A stretch of 64,000 nucleotides of DNA from Salinibacterium sp. TMP30 (GTDB lineage: Bacteria; Actinomycetota; Actinomycetes; Actinomycetales; Microbacteriaceae): positions 2,604,001-2,668,000 of the forward strand of contig NZ_CP151642.1 of NCBI RefSeq assembly GCF_038397785.1, written 5' to 3'. Shown here piece by piece: positions 50,928 to 59,721 of this stretch. How positions within the stretch are numbered: the stretch's first letter is position 1; each line of letters opens with the position of its first letter. Below the pieces are notes generated by a model, which did not search any database, was not told the origin of the DNA, and saw only the letters and a program-made list of their open reading frames with translations. A program made the translations under genes and the position numbers.

Positions 50928-51019
50928 ATAGAGTACATGGCGGTGTCAGCGGTCGCTAATCGAGCTTCCGCTAGACGCTAGACGTTCAGCCGGTTAATCG
51001 CTCAGGCTCCACAGGCTCG

Positions 51020-52189
51020 TTAGCTCGACTGCTCGGCGGGTTCCACCGATTCGCCGTCCGCGGGCTCACCGTCCTCCGCAGGCTCGCCGGGCTCAATGCC
51101 CGTTCCGTTCCACGTTTTGATGATCGCCCAGCCAACCGCCGCAATGGGCACCGAGAGAACCGCACCCACGATTCCGCCGAGCACGGTTCCGGTGGTCAAC
51201 GCCACCAAAATTACCAACGGGTGGATGCTCAATGATTGCGCCATCACAATGGGCTGCAGCAGGTTTCCCTCCAGCTGGTTGACGAGCACAACAATGCCCA
51301 GAACGATCAGCGCAACGACCCAGCCATTCGTCACCAGGGCGACGAGAGCGGCCAAAATGCCGGCAACAGTGGCACCGACAAGCGGGATAAAAGCGCCAAG
51401 GAAGACGATTACTGCCAGCGGGAGGGCGAGGGGCACCTGCAGAACCAACAGCCCAGCACCGATTCCGATCGCGTCAACTGCGGCAATGATTGCTGTGCCG
51501 CGCACGTACCCACCAAGGGTCTGCACGGCGGTGTTGCCGATGCGGTGACCGCGCTCGCGACGCACGCCGTTCATGGGGCGCAGAAAGAACTCCCAAATAG
51601 TGTCGCCGTCTTTGAGGAAAAAGAACAGAATCACCACACCGAGAAGCAGTCCGGTGACGACCTGGGCTGCCGCAGAAACACCTTGAATCGCACCGAGACC
51701 GAAGGAGGCGCTCGTGAAGAAATCGAGCGTCGCGTTCCAGGCCTCATCGAGTGCATTTTGATCAATCGGGAATGGCCCATTTAGGGCAAACGCTTTGAGC
51801 TGCTCAAAGCCATCGGCCGCCGACGTCGCCAGTTCCGACCACTGGTCTCTCACAGCAAACACAATTGCCGTGATCAAGCCACCGAGCACAAGGATGCCGC
51901 CGAGCAGGGTGATCCAGGTTGACAGGATCCGGCCGACACCGTTTCGTCGCATCCACACCACAAGTGGGCTTGCGGCTGCCGCGAGGATCAATGCGATCAA
52001 CACGGGAATTACGACGAGTTTGAGCTGAGTCAACCCGAAGACGGTTACCGAGACAAGAGTGAGCAGAAGCAAAATCTGCAGAGCACGAGTTGACCACGCG
52101 CCCAGCCGGTCCGTCCACATCGCGCGGAGACCGCTGCGTGGGGAATCAGAAAAGGAACCGGAAGCTGGCGAATCGTTCGACGTACTCAT
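51020..52189 (-). CDS. AI-2E family transporter
   Basis: A 389-residue polytopic protein with the AI-2E (PerM/TqsA) layout: membrane segments in the N-terminal third, 'LLGVVILFFFLKDGD' and 'LGAFIPLVGATVAGILAALVAL' in the later segments. The C-terminus is a charged, Glu/Pro/Ala-rich tail. Members export AI-2, Na+ or other solutes; the substrate cannot be assigned here. The gene is separate from both neighbours (144 bp from znuA, 61 bp from bkd). Confidence 0.87.
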   Translation of the reverse strand: MSTSNDSPASGSFSDSPRSGLRAMWTDRLGAWSTRALQILLLLTLVSVTVFGLTQLKLVVIPVLIALILAAAASPLVVWMRRNGVGRILSTWITLLGGILVLGGLITAIVFAVRDQWSELATSAADGFEQLKAFALNGPFPIDQNALDEAWNATLDFFTSASFGLGAIQGVSAAAQVVTGLLLGVVILFFFLKDGDTIWEFFLRPMNGVRRERGHRIGNTAVQTLGGYVRGTAIIAAVDAIGIGAGLLVLQVPLALPLAVIVFLGAFIPLVGATVAGILAALVALVTNGWVVALIVLGIVVLVNQLEGNLLQPIVMAQSLSIHPLVILVALTTGTVLGGIVGAVLSVPIAAVGWAIIKTWNGTGIEPGEPAEDGEPADGESVEPAEQSS

Positions 52190-52250
52190 CTGGCCACACT
52201 AACGGGAGAAACCTCTCCAGCGCAGGAGAAACACGACCCGCGCCGGGCTG

Positions 52251-53627
52251 CTAGTCGAGCAGCAGTGCAGGCTCCTCAAGCACACTCGCAAGATCCGCCA
52301 CAAAACGGCTCGCGACATCCCCATCAACAATGCGGTGATCAAAACTCGCGCTCACCGTGGTTACAAAGCGCGCTCGCACTTCGCCATCGACGACCCAGGG
52401 CTTCTGCTTGATCGAACCCAGAGCCACAATCGCGGCCTCACCGGGGTTGATGATGGGTGTTCCCGTGTCCATGCCGTACGAACCGATGTTGGTAATCGTG
52501 ATCGTGCCGTTCGACATTTCGGCGGGCTGCGTCTTGCCATCACGCGCGGTGAGCGTCAGGTTTTCGAGCGCCTTTGCGAGCTCGAGAAGGCTCAAATCCT
52601 GAACGTCCTTGACGTTCGGCACGATGAGTCCGCGAGGCGTTGCTGCAGCAATACCCAAGTTGACATAGTGGTGAACGATAATCTCTTTATCGGTCCAGCT
52701 TGAGTTCACCGTCGGGTTGCGGCGCACAGCCCAGCTCACGGCCTTCGCCATGATCAGCAGCGGACTCACGCGCACTCCGGCAAAGTCGGTGGAGTTCTTC
52801 AGACGCTTCACGAACTCCATGGTTCGCGTGGCATCCACATCAGTGAAAACGCTCACGTGCGGTGCGGTGAAAGCACTGTGAACCATTGCCTTTGCGATTG
52901 CCTTGCGCACGCCCTTGACAGGAAGACGCTCTTCCCGTTCGTCGCCCCACTCGGGTGTCTCGATATTGCGGAATACGCTCGCCTGTGACGCCTGACGAAT
53001 CACGTCTTCGCGCGTCATCTCGCCCGCTAAGCCGGTCGCCACCACCTCAGCAAGCTCAACGCCCAAGTCTTTGGCAAGTTTGCGAATCGGCGGCTTCGCG
53101 ATTATCGGGCTGGCGAAAGAAGCGGGCACGGATGCCGGACGCGGCTTCGATGGAGCAGTGGCGGCAGCGTCATCCTTCGCCGGCTGCGCACCCTTGCGAC
53201 GGCGCGACGAGACGTGCCCAGCGGAGCCATAACCCACCAGCACCGCGCCAGGCTTGTCCTCTTCGCTGGCGATGGTCGATGCCGTGTCGGCGATCGCCGA
53301 TGCTGCATCAGACGAGGCGATGTCAGAGATCGTGCCATGCGCTTCGTCTTCGCCTGAACCGGGGGCTGTCAGCTCAACAGCGCCGCCCTGCGACTGCACG
53401 GCGATAATTGGGGTTCCGACCTCAACGGTCATCCCCTCTTCGACCAAAAGCTGGGTGACGGTTCCGGCAAACGGCGACGGCAATTCGACGAGCGACTTTG
53501 CGGTCTCGATCTCAACAAGCACCTGATTGACGATGATTTCGTCGCCGGGCGCGACCTTCCAGGAGACGATCTCAGCTTCAGTCAGCCCCTCGCCCACATC
53601 GGGGAGAGGAAATTCAGATACAGCCAC
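52251..53627 (-). CDS. bkdC: 2-oxoacid dehydrogenase E2 (dihydrolipoyl acyltransferase)
   Basis: A 458-residue E2 with one lipoyl domain (lipoyl Lys44 in '[15 protein letters not shown]'), an Ala/Ser/Asp-rich linker, an E3/E1-binding domain ('[18 protein letters not shown]', about 175-215) and the catalytic domain ending with '[15 protein letters not shown]', which holds the catalytic His. It takes the acyl group from E1 to CoA. Starting at GTG behind GGAGG, 14 nt after E1beta. Branched-chain rather than pyruvate specificity is inferred from gene order. Confidence 0.9.
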   Translation of the reverse strand: MAVSEFPLPDVGEGLTEAEIVSWKVAPGDEIIVNQVLVEIETAKSLVELPSPFAGTVTQLLVEEGMTVEVGTPIIAVQSQGGAVELTAPGSGEDEAHGTISDIASSDAASAIADTASTIASEEDKPGAVLVGYGSAGHVSSRRRKGAQPAKDDAAATAPSKPRPASVPASFASPIIAKPPIRKLAKDLGVELAEVVATGLAGEMTREDVIRQASQASVFRNIETPEWGDEREERLPVKGVRKAIAKAMVHSAFTAPHVSVFTDVDATRTMEFVKRLKNSTDFAGVRVSPLLIMAKAVSWAVRRNPTVNSSWTDKEIIVHHYVNLGIAAATPRGLIVPNVKDVQDLSLLELAKALENLTLTARDGKTQPAEMSNGTITITNIGSYGMDTGTPIINPGEAAIVALGSIKQKPWVVDGEVRARFVTTVSASFDHRIVDGDVASRFVADLASVLEEPALLLD

Positions 53628-53641
53628 AAGGGCCTCCTTCG

Positions 53642-54619
53642 TCAGTAGGCCAACGCCCGGTCAACAGCATCCAAGATGCGGTCAACACTAGGCAAGTACA
53701 CGGATTCCAGCTTGGCGGGAGGGAACGGCGTGTCATAGCCGCTCACTCGCAGCACGGGGGCTTCGAGTGAATAGAACGCACGCTCTGTCACCGTAGCGGC
53801 AACCTCGGAGCCAACGCTCACATTCCCAGGCGCCTCTTGAACGACAACGACACGGCCCGTTTTTTGGGCGGATGCCACGAGCGGCTCGTAATCGATGGGG
53901 GAGAGCGATCGAAGGTCAACAACTTCAATGCTCGTGCCTTCTTCTTCAGCGAGCTCTGCTGCTTGAAGCAGCATCGAGACAATCGCGCCGTGCCCAATGA
54001 GGGTAACTTCGGTGCCTTCGCGCACTACGCGGCTGGAGTGGGTAGCAATTCCGCTCGATTCACGGTCGACCTCACCCTTCTGCCAGTAGCGGCTCTTGGG
54101 TTCGAAAAACATCACTGGGTCGTTGCTGGTGATCGCTTCTTGAATCATCCAGTACGCGTCGTGCGGCGTTGCTGGGCTCAGCACCCGCAAGCCAGGGGTG
54201 TGAGCGAAGTACGCCTCGGGGCTCTCTTGGTGATGCTCTACAGCGCCGATGTGTCCGCCATAGGGAACGCGAATCACAACGGGCATCGAGAGCGAACCCT
54301 CGTGGCGGGCCGTAATCTTGGCGAGCTGAGAGGTGATCTGGTCAAAGCCAGGAAAAATGAATCCATCGAACTGGATTTCACACACGGGACGGTAACCGCG
54401 CATCGCGAGACCGATTGCGGTGCCCACGATGCCCGACTCCGCTAGCGGAGTGTCGAGTACACGCGTGTCGCCAAACTCAGCCTGTAGCCCTTCGGTGACC
54501 CGAAAAACGCCACCGAGCGGCCCAATGTCTTCACCCATGAGGAGCACTTTGTCGTCTGCTGCGAGTGCGGCGCGGAGCCCCTCGGTGAGGGCTTTGGCCA
54601 TTGTTAGTGTTTCAGCCAC
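53642..54619 (-). CDS. bkdB: 2-oxoacid dehydrogenase E1 beta subunit
   Basis: A 325-residue protein with '[21 protein letters not shown]', '[28 protein letters not shown]' and the transketolase C-terminal domain ('[30 protein letters not shown]'). With E1alpha it forms the thiamine-diphosphate decarboxylase of the branched-chain complex. The GTG at 54619 follows the E1alpha stop by one base with AGGAGG upstream. A longer frame into the preceding gene is rejected. ATG at 54601 is the alternative. Confidence 0.92.
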   Translation of the reverse strand: MAETLTMAKALTEGLRAALAADDKVLLMGEDIGPLGGVFRVTEGLQAEFGDTRVLDTPLAESGIVGTAIGLAMRGYRPVCEIQFDGFIFPGFDQITSQLAKITARHEGSLSMPVVIRVPYGGHIGAVEHHQESPEAYFAHTPGLRVLSPATPHDAYWMIQEAITSNDPVMFFEPKSRYWQKGEVDRESSGIATHSSRVVREGTEVTLIGHGAIVSMLLQAAELAEEEGTSIEVVDLRSLSPIDYEPLVASAQKTGRVVVVQEAPGNVSVGSEVAATVTERAFYSLEAPVLRVSGYDTPFPPAKLESVYLPSVDRILDAVDRALAY

Positions 54620-54620
54620 G

Positions 54621-55736
54621 TTATTGACCCTCCTCAAACGATGTTTCGAAGTCGGCAAGCGCCTGACGTTGGGCATCCATTAGTGGGTGCGGATCCGAAT
54701 AAACATGGTCGAACATTGTTGATTTCTCAGGGACCTCAAGCTCAGTGATGCGCTTGCGGATGTCGGCAGCTAAATCGTCACCCTCGGCAGCAATGTCGGC
54801 GAAAACGGTATCGCTCGCACCACGGCTGCGCAGGAAAGTTTCGAAGCGAGTGATCGGGTCACGTTGGGCCCAGAACTCAAGCTCGCTGTCGTGACGGTAC
54901 TTCGAGGGGTCATCGCTCGTGGTGTGAGCACCCATGCGGTAGGTGAGCGCCTCAATGAATCTCGGTCCCTGACCTGAGCGGGCAGCATCCAAGTTCGCCG
55001 TGGTTACGGCAAAGCTTGCGAGAACATCGTTGCCATCGATCTGCACGCTTGGAATGCCGAAGCCTTCACCGCGCAAATAAAGCGGTGTGCGCGACTGACG
55101 TGAGACAGGCACAGAGATTGCCCAGTGGTTGTTTTGCAAGAAGAACACTTGAGGCGTCTGGTAGCTCGCAGCGAAAACCATCGCCTCGCTCACATCGCCC
55201 TGACTTGTGGAGCCATCGCCGAAGTAGACCATAACGGCGGTGTCTTTGTCTGGGTTGCCGGTGCCAACCATCCCATCGAGGGTGATTCCCATGGCGTAGC
55301 CGGTGGCGTGCAGCGTCTGCGAGCCAATGACGAGCGTGTAGAGGTGAAAGTTGTTGTGCTCCTTCGGATCCCAGCCGCCGTGGCTGATCCCCCGCAGCAT
55401 GGCCAAGATTGTCACCGGGTCAACGCCGCGAATGCGAGCAATCACATGTTCGCGATAGGCGGGGAAGATGTGGTCCTGTGGTTTGGCCGCGAGCGCCGAC
55501 CCCACCTGGGCCGCCTCTTGCCCGTTGCTGGGAATCCACAGCGCGAGTTGACCCTGACGCTGAAGGTTCGCCGCCTCAATATCAAAACGGCGCATCACCA
55601 CCATGTGGCGGTGAAACTCATAAAGAGCGTCGTCACTGAGCTTTTCTACATACGGAATGTACTGTTCGCTGGCATCGCTGTGAACGAGCGTGCCCTCGGG
55701 AGACAGCAGCTGAACCGTCGCGGCGGTATAAGGCAT
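54621..55736 (-). CDS. bkdA: 2-oxoacid dehydrogenase E1 alpha subunit
   Basis: A 371-residue E1alpha with the thiamine-diphosphate motif starting 'GDGSTSQGDVSEAMVFAASY' and ending in Asn-Asn ('LQNNHW'). The phosphorylation-loop region 'TYRMGAHTTSDDPSKYRH' follows. It decarboxylates branched-chain 2-oxoacids (or pyruvate) and passes the acyl group to E2. It starts with ATG, 4 nt after the aminotransferase gene, in the order aminotransferase-E1alpha-E1beta-E2. Confidence 0.92.
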   Translation of the reverse strand: MPYTAATVQLLSPEGTLVHSDASEQYIPYVEKLSDDALYEFHRHMVVMRRFDIEAANLQRQGQLALWIPSNGQEAAQVGSALAAKPQDHIFPAYREHVIARIRGVDPVTILAMLRGISHGGWDPKEHNNFHLYTLVIGSQTLHATGYAMGITLDGMVGTGNPDKDTAVMVYFGDGSTSQGDVSEAMVFAASYQTPQVFFLQNNHWAISVPVSRQSRTPLYLRGEGFGIPSVQIDGNDVLASFAVTTANLDAARSGQGPRFIEALTYRMGAHTTSDDPSKYRHDSELEFWAQRDPITRFETFLRSRGASDTVFADIAAEGDDLAADIRKRITELEVPEKSTMFDHVYSDPHPLMDAQRQALADFETSFEEGQ

Positions 55737-55740
55737 TCGA

Positions 55741-56832
55741 CTAATCTAACGTGGCTGGTGCGGCTTCGTTTTCGCGAGAAGTCACAACCTCTTGCGCCGC
55801 CCTTAGGAGTTTCTCCACAGATTCTTCCTCGCCGACGCTCACCCGAAGGCCCACACCAAGCGCACGAACGACGATTCCGTGGGTGCGAAAAACCTCTGCA
55901 GCCCAATTGGTTACTGCGCCGGTGGGCAACCAAACAAAGTTTCCGCTTGGCGCTGGCACGTCCCAGCCTTGGCCCTGCAAGCCAACCACGATGCGGTCAC
56001 GCACAGCATTGATTCGGCGCACGCGCTCCAACAATTCATCTTCATGTTCGAGGGATGCGATGGCTGCGGTCTGTGCAAGTTCAGTAACCGACAGCGGGAT
56101 TGCTACCGCTCGCGCCGCATCCATCACGTATTCGGGGCCCACTGCGTACCCGATTCGCAAACCAGCAAGCCCGTAGGCCTTAGAGAAGGTGCGCAGTAGC
56201 ACGAGGTTGGGGTACTCACCGAGGAGTGTTTCCCCGCGCACAGCGTCGGGATCGGTCACGAATTCGCGGTACGCCTCGTCGAGAACGACGAGCACGTTCT
56301 CGGGAACTTCGGCCATGAACTCGCGGAACTCGGAGTCGGTGACCACGGTGCTGGTCGGGTTATTGGGGCTACACACGATGACGACCCGAGTGGATGCCGT
56401 GATTGCGGCGCCCATTGCTGCCAAGTTGTGCCGGTGGTCAACACCATTCGCGATCTGAACGCTTGTGGCCCCTGTGGCGGCTACCAGCAGCGGATACGCC
56501 TCGAAGCTGCGCCAGGCGTAAACGACTTCGTCGCCGGGTGCTGCGGCAGCGCTGATGAGTTGGGCGAGCACCGCGACGGAGCCGGCACCGACCTGCACGT
56601 TTTCAGCGGTCACCCCGAAGCGCGCGGCAATGTGGGTGCGAAGTTCGTAGGCCGAAGCATCCGGATAGCGGTTGATGCTGTGGGTAGAGAGTTTCTCTCT
56701 CACCGAGGGCAGTGGCTCGAACGGGTTCTCGTTTGACGACAGTTTGAACGCGTCAGCATCGGCGGGGGCGCCCTGACGGTAGGGCGCGAGGGCGGCAATC
56801 TCGGGTCGAAGCTGTACGCGGTTGGTGATCAC
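55741..56832 (-). CDS. PLP aminotransferase, HisC/aromatic (Pat) type
   Basis: A 363-residue class I/II aminotransferase. 'LSSNENPFEPLPSV' is the HisC/Pat N-terminal signature. The PLP lysine is Lys218 in 'LLRTFSKAYGLAGLRIGY', and 'CSPNNPT' and 'VVLDEAYREF' are the cofactor contacts. Histidinol-phosphate aminotransferase and aromatic aminotransferase cannot be told apart by motif. As it stands in front of the bkd genes and not in a his operon, an amino-acid catabolic (Pat-like) role is plausible. It begins with GTG. Confidence 0.89.
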   Translation of the reverse strand: MITNRVQLRPEIAALAPYRQGAPADADAFKLSSNENPFEPLPSVREKLSTHSINRYPDASAYELRTHIAARFGVTAENVQVGAGSVAVLAQLISAAAAPGDEVVYAWRSFEAYPLLVAATGATSVQIANGVDHRHNLAAMGAAITASTRVVIVCSPNNPTSTVVTDSEFREFMAEVPENVLVVLDEAYREFVTDPDAVRGETLLGEYPNLVLLRTFSKAYGLAGLRIGYAVGPEYVMDAARAVAIPLSVTELAQTAAIASLEHEDELLERVRRINAVRDRIVVGLQGQGWDVPAPSGNFVWLPTGAVTNWAAEVFRTHGIVVRALGVGLRVSVGEEESVEKLLRAAQEVVTSRENEAAPATLD

Positions 56833-56959
56833 TTGCCCAGCCTAGAGCCGCCAGCCCCTGCGGTTGTTTCGCCCCGATAACAGATTGTGTCTGCCGTAAG
56901 CAGCAGGGATCCTGCCGCGAGCATTGCGGCGCAACAAATTAGGGGTGCATAGTTGCATC

Positions 56960-57355
56960 ATGAGAATTGTCGTGCGCTTGTTGATCAACGCTCTTGCCCT
57001 CTGGCTGACTACGGTGCTTGTTGCCGGCGTGGAGTTGGTTCCTTTCGAACCGGGCGGAACCCTTGAGACCGTTTTGACGTTCTTGATTGTTGCTGCGGTA
57101 TTCGGAATTGTTAACGGTGTACTGGGCAACCTGATCCGCATCGTCGCTTTCCCGCTGTATGTGCTGACGCTGGGGCTTCTTGCGCTCGTCGTCAACGGGC
57201 TGTTGTTGCTGCTCGTCAGTTGGATCTCGAGCCTGTTTGGTTTCGGACTCGTCGTCAACGGCTTCTGGTGGGGAGTGCTCGGTGCCCTCGTCTTGGGTCT
57301 CATCAGTTGGTTCATCGGAATTCTGGTTCGCCCCATCGTGGGCAAGAAAAACTAG
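56960..57355 (+). CDS. phage-holin-4-superfamily small membrane protein
   Basis: A 131-residue protein with four membrane segments and the PF04020-type pattern ('GGTLETVLTFLIVAAVFGIVNGVLG', 'FPLYVLTLGLLALVVNGLLLLL'). Despite the family name it is a housekeeping actinobacterial membrane protein, not a phage gene. The ATG at 56960 lacks a Shine-Dalgarno. A possible promoter (TTGCGG, then CATAGT ending 7 nt before ATG) would make a leaderless transcript. Confidence 0.84.
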   Translation: MRIVVRLLINALALWLTTVLVAGVELVPFEPGGTLETVLTFLIVAAVFGIVNGVLGNLIRIVAFPLYVLTLGLLALVVNGLLLLLVSWISSLFGFGLVVNGFWWGVLGALVLGLISWFIGILVRPIVGKKN

Positions 57356-57369
57356 CGCTATAGCGCTAG
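57352..57369 (-). terminator. palindromic terminator of the lipase operon
   Basis: CTAGCGCTATAGCGCTAG is a perfect 18-bp palindrome (7-bp stem, TATA loop). It is followed on the minus strand by TTTTTCTT. It lies between convergent genes and includes the stop codon of the plus-strand gene. Confidence 0.8.
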
Positions 57370-57379
57370 CGCAACACCG

Positions 57380-58807
57380 TTAGGGCAGCACCCGCTCGTA
57401 GTAGTACGAGGTGACGGTCGCTGTCGTTGCATCCCGCCCAAACAGCGCCATCCGCTGGACGGCTTCCTGCAGCTCGACGCTGTCTGACTGATCCATTAGT
57501 CGACCGGTTTCGGCATATTGGGAGAGGTGATGGGCGGGCACCGCTTCTCCTGCGGGCAAGGGCTTCCCACCGTATGCCTGCCGCTCCACCACAAGCGCGT
57601 GCCGGTTATCTTGTAGCCCTCCGGCCGCCACGACAAGGTCATCCGTGTGCTCAACAATGATCGTCGGCACGTCGTCAGGGATCACCACCTGACCGACGTT
57701 TCCTCCCACCGTAAATACTCCTGCGGTGTTGTACTCCCCGGATTCGGCCAGTCGCGCCGCGACGGCGGCGCCTTGCGAGTGTCCCGTGAAAGAAACAGGA
57801 CTTTCACTCTTAATACCCGCCTCGCGCATAGCGGCAGCAACCGCGGCAATTGATCCTGACTGTTGCGCAGCCGCAAGGGAGAGATTGCTCGTGCCGTCAA
57901 ACGATTCCGTGGTGTCAGACACTGCAAAGTCGACTGTTCCCGAGATATACACCTCAAAGCGGTCACGCTCGCCGGGAGTTTCGTACTTTTCGATGCGCAC
58001 CTGCTCGGGATGCTCCTCCGTGGGCTGAGGGATGCGCTCGACGCGCTCCTCGACCGATCGTGCTGCGGTGACGGGTTCGGGCTGAGTGGTATTCTTCAGC
58101 ATGACCGGAGTCTCCTTGAGCACGCCGGCAACCCCTCCAGCGCTCTTAATGTTCCCGGCAGAGGATGCCAACCCGATCACCCCCGCAGCACTGAGGATCG
58201 ACACCACAGCGGGAGGCACCCCGGATGCTCCTGCCGAGAGCTCATCTACCGTCATAACACCGTGCCGGAGCGCCAGAACGAACGCTGGGTCGCTCAACAG
58301 TCCATTCAGTTGGGCTGAGATCCACTCGTGGTCAACTAGCTGCGGGTTAGCTTTTCCGAGCACGGCTGTTGCCACCCCGATCCCGGCAAGGATTGGAAGC
58401 AAGGGGCTAGTAAGCACAACGGTTACTGCCCAGGCGGGGAAGAGGAACCCGATAACGGCGGCGGCATCCGCGGCAAGTCGACGCACGATGCTTTCGGCGA
58501 GTGCGTCACCCACCCCATACGTTTGCGCCGCCACGCGCACAAGACCGCTCATCAGCTCCGCCCGGTAAGCGAGCTGGCTCAAAGCGGAGTGCGCATAGTC
58601 GAGATCAGTTTCGGCGATGGCGGCTGCCGTGGGGATGCCCAGGGATTCCAGTTGCCCGATCGTGAGTCGAGCATCCACCATCTCAAGGGCACCAAGAATG
58701 TCGCGGGTCTGTTCCGCCGCCCGCAACAGGTTCGCCGCATTGCTGAGCATCTCGTCTGTGGCGACCGCATAGCTACCCCCACCCGAGATGGTGAGTTCAT
58801 CCGACAC
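57380..58807 (-). CDS. lipase-like alpha/beta hydrolase with helical, type-VII-like N-terminal domain
   Basis: A 475-residue protein. Residues of about 12-110 are helical ('ATDEMLSNAANLLRAAEQTRDIL'). A hydrophobic stretch follows (about 117-150), a linker to about 280, and then an alpha/beta hydrolase domain with nucleophile elbow 'FTGHSQGAAVA' (Ser344), Asp389/390 ('EHTDDLVV') and His426/427 ('PAHHLSQY'). The GTG start overlaps the upstream WXG100-like gene by 11 nt. No signal peptide is seen. A type VII-type exported lipase is inferred; the lipid or ester substrate is unknown. Confidence 0.8.
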   Translation of the reverse strand: MSDELTISGGGSYAVATDEMLSNAANLLRAAEQTRDILGALEMVDARLTIGQLESLGIPTAAAIAETDLDYAHSALSQLAYRAELMSGLVRVAAQTYGVGDALAESIVRRLAADAAAVIGFLFPAWAVTVVLTSPLLPILAGIGVATAVLGKANPQLVDHEWISAQLNGLLSDPAFVLALRHGVMTVDELSAGASGVPPAVVSILSAAGVIGLASSAGNIKSAGGVAGVLKETPVMLKNTTQPEPVTAARSVEERVERIPQPTEEHPEQVRIEKYETPGERDRFEVYISGTVDFAVSDTTESFDGTSNLSLAAAQQSGSIAAVAAAMREAGIKSESPVSFTGHSQGAAVAARLAESGEYNTAGVFTVGGNVGQVVIPDDVPTIIVEHTDDLVVAAGGLQDNRHALVVERQAYGGKPLPAGEAVPAHHLSQYAETGRLMDQSDSVELQEAVQRMALFGRDATTATVTSYYYERVLP

Positions 58808-59057
58808 GAGTGCTCATCTGGCTAGCTGCGGTCGTAGTTCGTTGTTCTGCGGCCTCGATCATTGTGCAGGCGCTTGCCAGATCGCGGTGCAATTCGTGTA
58901 CTCCAGCATCGAACAACTGCTGGGCCGGCCCGCGCCAGTCAACGCTCTCGTTCGGTAGCAAGGCTCGTACGTAGTTGAGCCGCTCACTAATCATGCGGAG
59001 CTGTTGGGCCTGAAATTCGAGTGCAACCTGAGCCGTTGCATCCATGGGAGTCGTCAT
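58797..59057 (-). CDS. WXG100-like small helical protein, partner of the lipase-like protein
   Basis: An 86-residue protein with two helices and a central 'VDWRGPAQQLFDAG' (Trp-Arg-Gly at about 40-42), matching the size and helix-turn-helix form of WXG100 (EsxA-type) proteins. AAAGG lies 6 nt before its ATG. Its stop lies 11 nt inside the lipase-like gene. The pair may form a secreted heterodimer. No ESX core genes (EccC etc.) are in the window. Confidence 0.78.
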   Translation of the reverse strand: MTTPMDATAQVALEFQAQQLRMISERLNYVRALLPNESVDWRGPAQQLFDAGVHELHRDLASACTMIEAAEQRTTTAASQMSTRVG

Positions 59058-59182
59058 CTATCGCCTTTCGACGACCCAACTCTCGTTAACGTCCTGTGCC
59101 ATGTGAGGTGGCCGATAGGCATCCGGGAAGCCAATCCCTGAACCACCTCTGTTGAGGAGTCGAAACTGCGACAGAATGAAGC

Positions 59183-59713
59183 ATGACTTTCGAGCGTGCT
59201 CTCTCCGACTCGACGACATTCAAGGTGTGTTTTGTGTGCACCGGCAATATCTGTCGGTCTCCCATGGCTGAAGCTGTTTTCACCGACCTCATTGCCACAG
59301 CCGGACTCAACAAACGCATTGCCGTCACCTCAGCAGGAACCGGCGATTGGCATGTCGGCGAACCCGCCGACGATCGCACCATCAACGCCCTCGCGGCCCG
59401 CGGCTACAATGGTGCTGGGCATCGAGCCCGCCAGTTTGACCCCGAATGGTTCAGCAAGCTTGACCTCATCGTCGCGTTCGATCGAGGACAAGAACGAATT
59501 CTGCGCACCTGGGCACCCAGCGACCAAGACCGGTCAAAAGTGCAGCCCATGTTGGGCTTTGATAGCGACCTCGCTCATCTCATTGACGTGCCAGACCCCT
59601 ACTATTCGGATGCCGCACTCTTCGACCATGTTCTCGTCATGATCGAGAAGGCGTGCGGCTCGCTATTTCGTCAGATCACACCAGGAATCACCGCAAACAC
59701 CGCAAACACCTAG
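59183..59713 (+). CDS. low-molecular-weight protein tyrosine phosphatase
   Basis: A 176-residue protein with the active-site loop 'VCTGNICRSP' (nucleophile Cys19, Arg25) and the general acid in 'DPYYSD' (Asp138). It dephosphorylates tyrosine phosphate or related small phosphates. It stands in front of purB (8-nt gap), not with the polysaccharide genes, so pairing with a BY-kinase is not supported. C-terminal Ala/Asn/Thr tail is unusual but short. Confidence 0.93.
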   Translation: MTFERALSDSTTFKVCFVCTGNICRSPMAEAVFTDLIATAGLNKRIAVTSAGTGDWHVGEPADDRTINALAARGYNGAGHRARQFDPEWFSKLDLIVAFDRGQERILRTWAPSDQDRSKVQPMLGFDSDLAHLIDVPDPYYSDAALFDHVLVMIEKACGSLFRQITPGITANTANT

Positions 59714-59721
59714 GGAGCCTC

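Noticed and set aside
55125-56012. 295-codon plus-strand frame
   Set aside because: Antisense to bkdA and the aminotransferase gene; no domain recognised.
56960-57355. Phage holin, as a sign of a prophage
   Set aside because: The family name is historical; no other phage gene, integrase or attachment site lies nearby.
59183-59713. LMW phosphatase as part of the polysaccharide kinase/phosphatase system
   Set aside because: It lies more than 30 kb from the polysaccharide genes and is coupled to purB; the only kinase-like domain in that locus lacks its nucleotide site.
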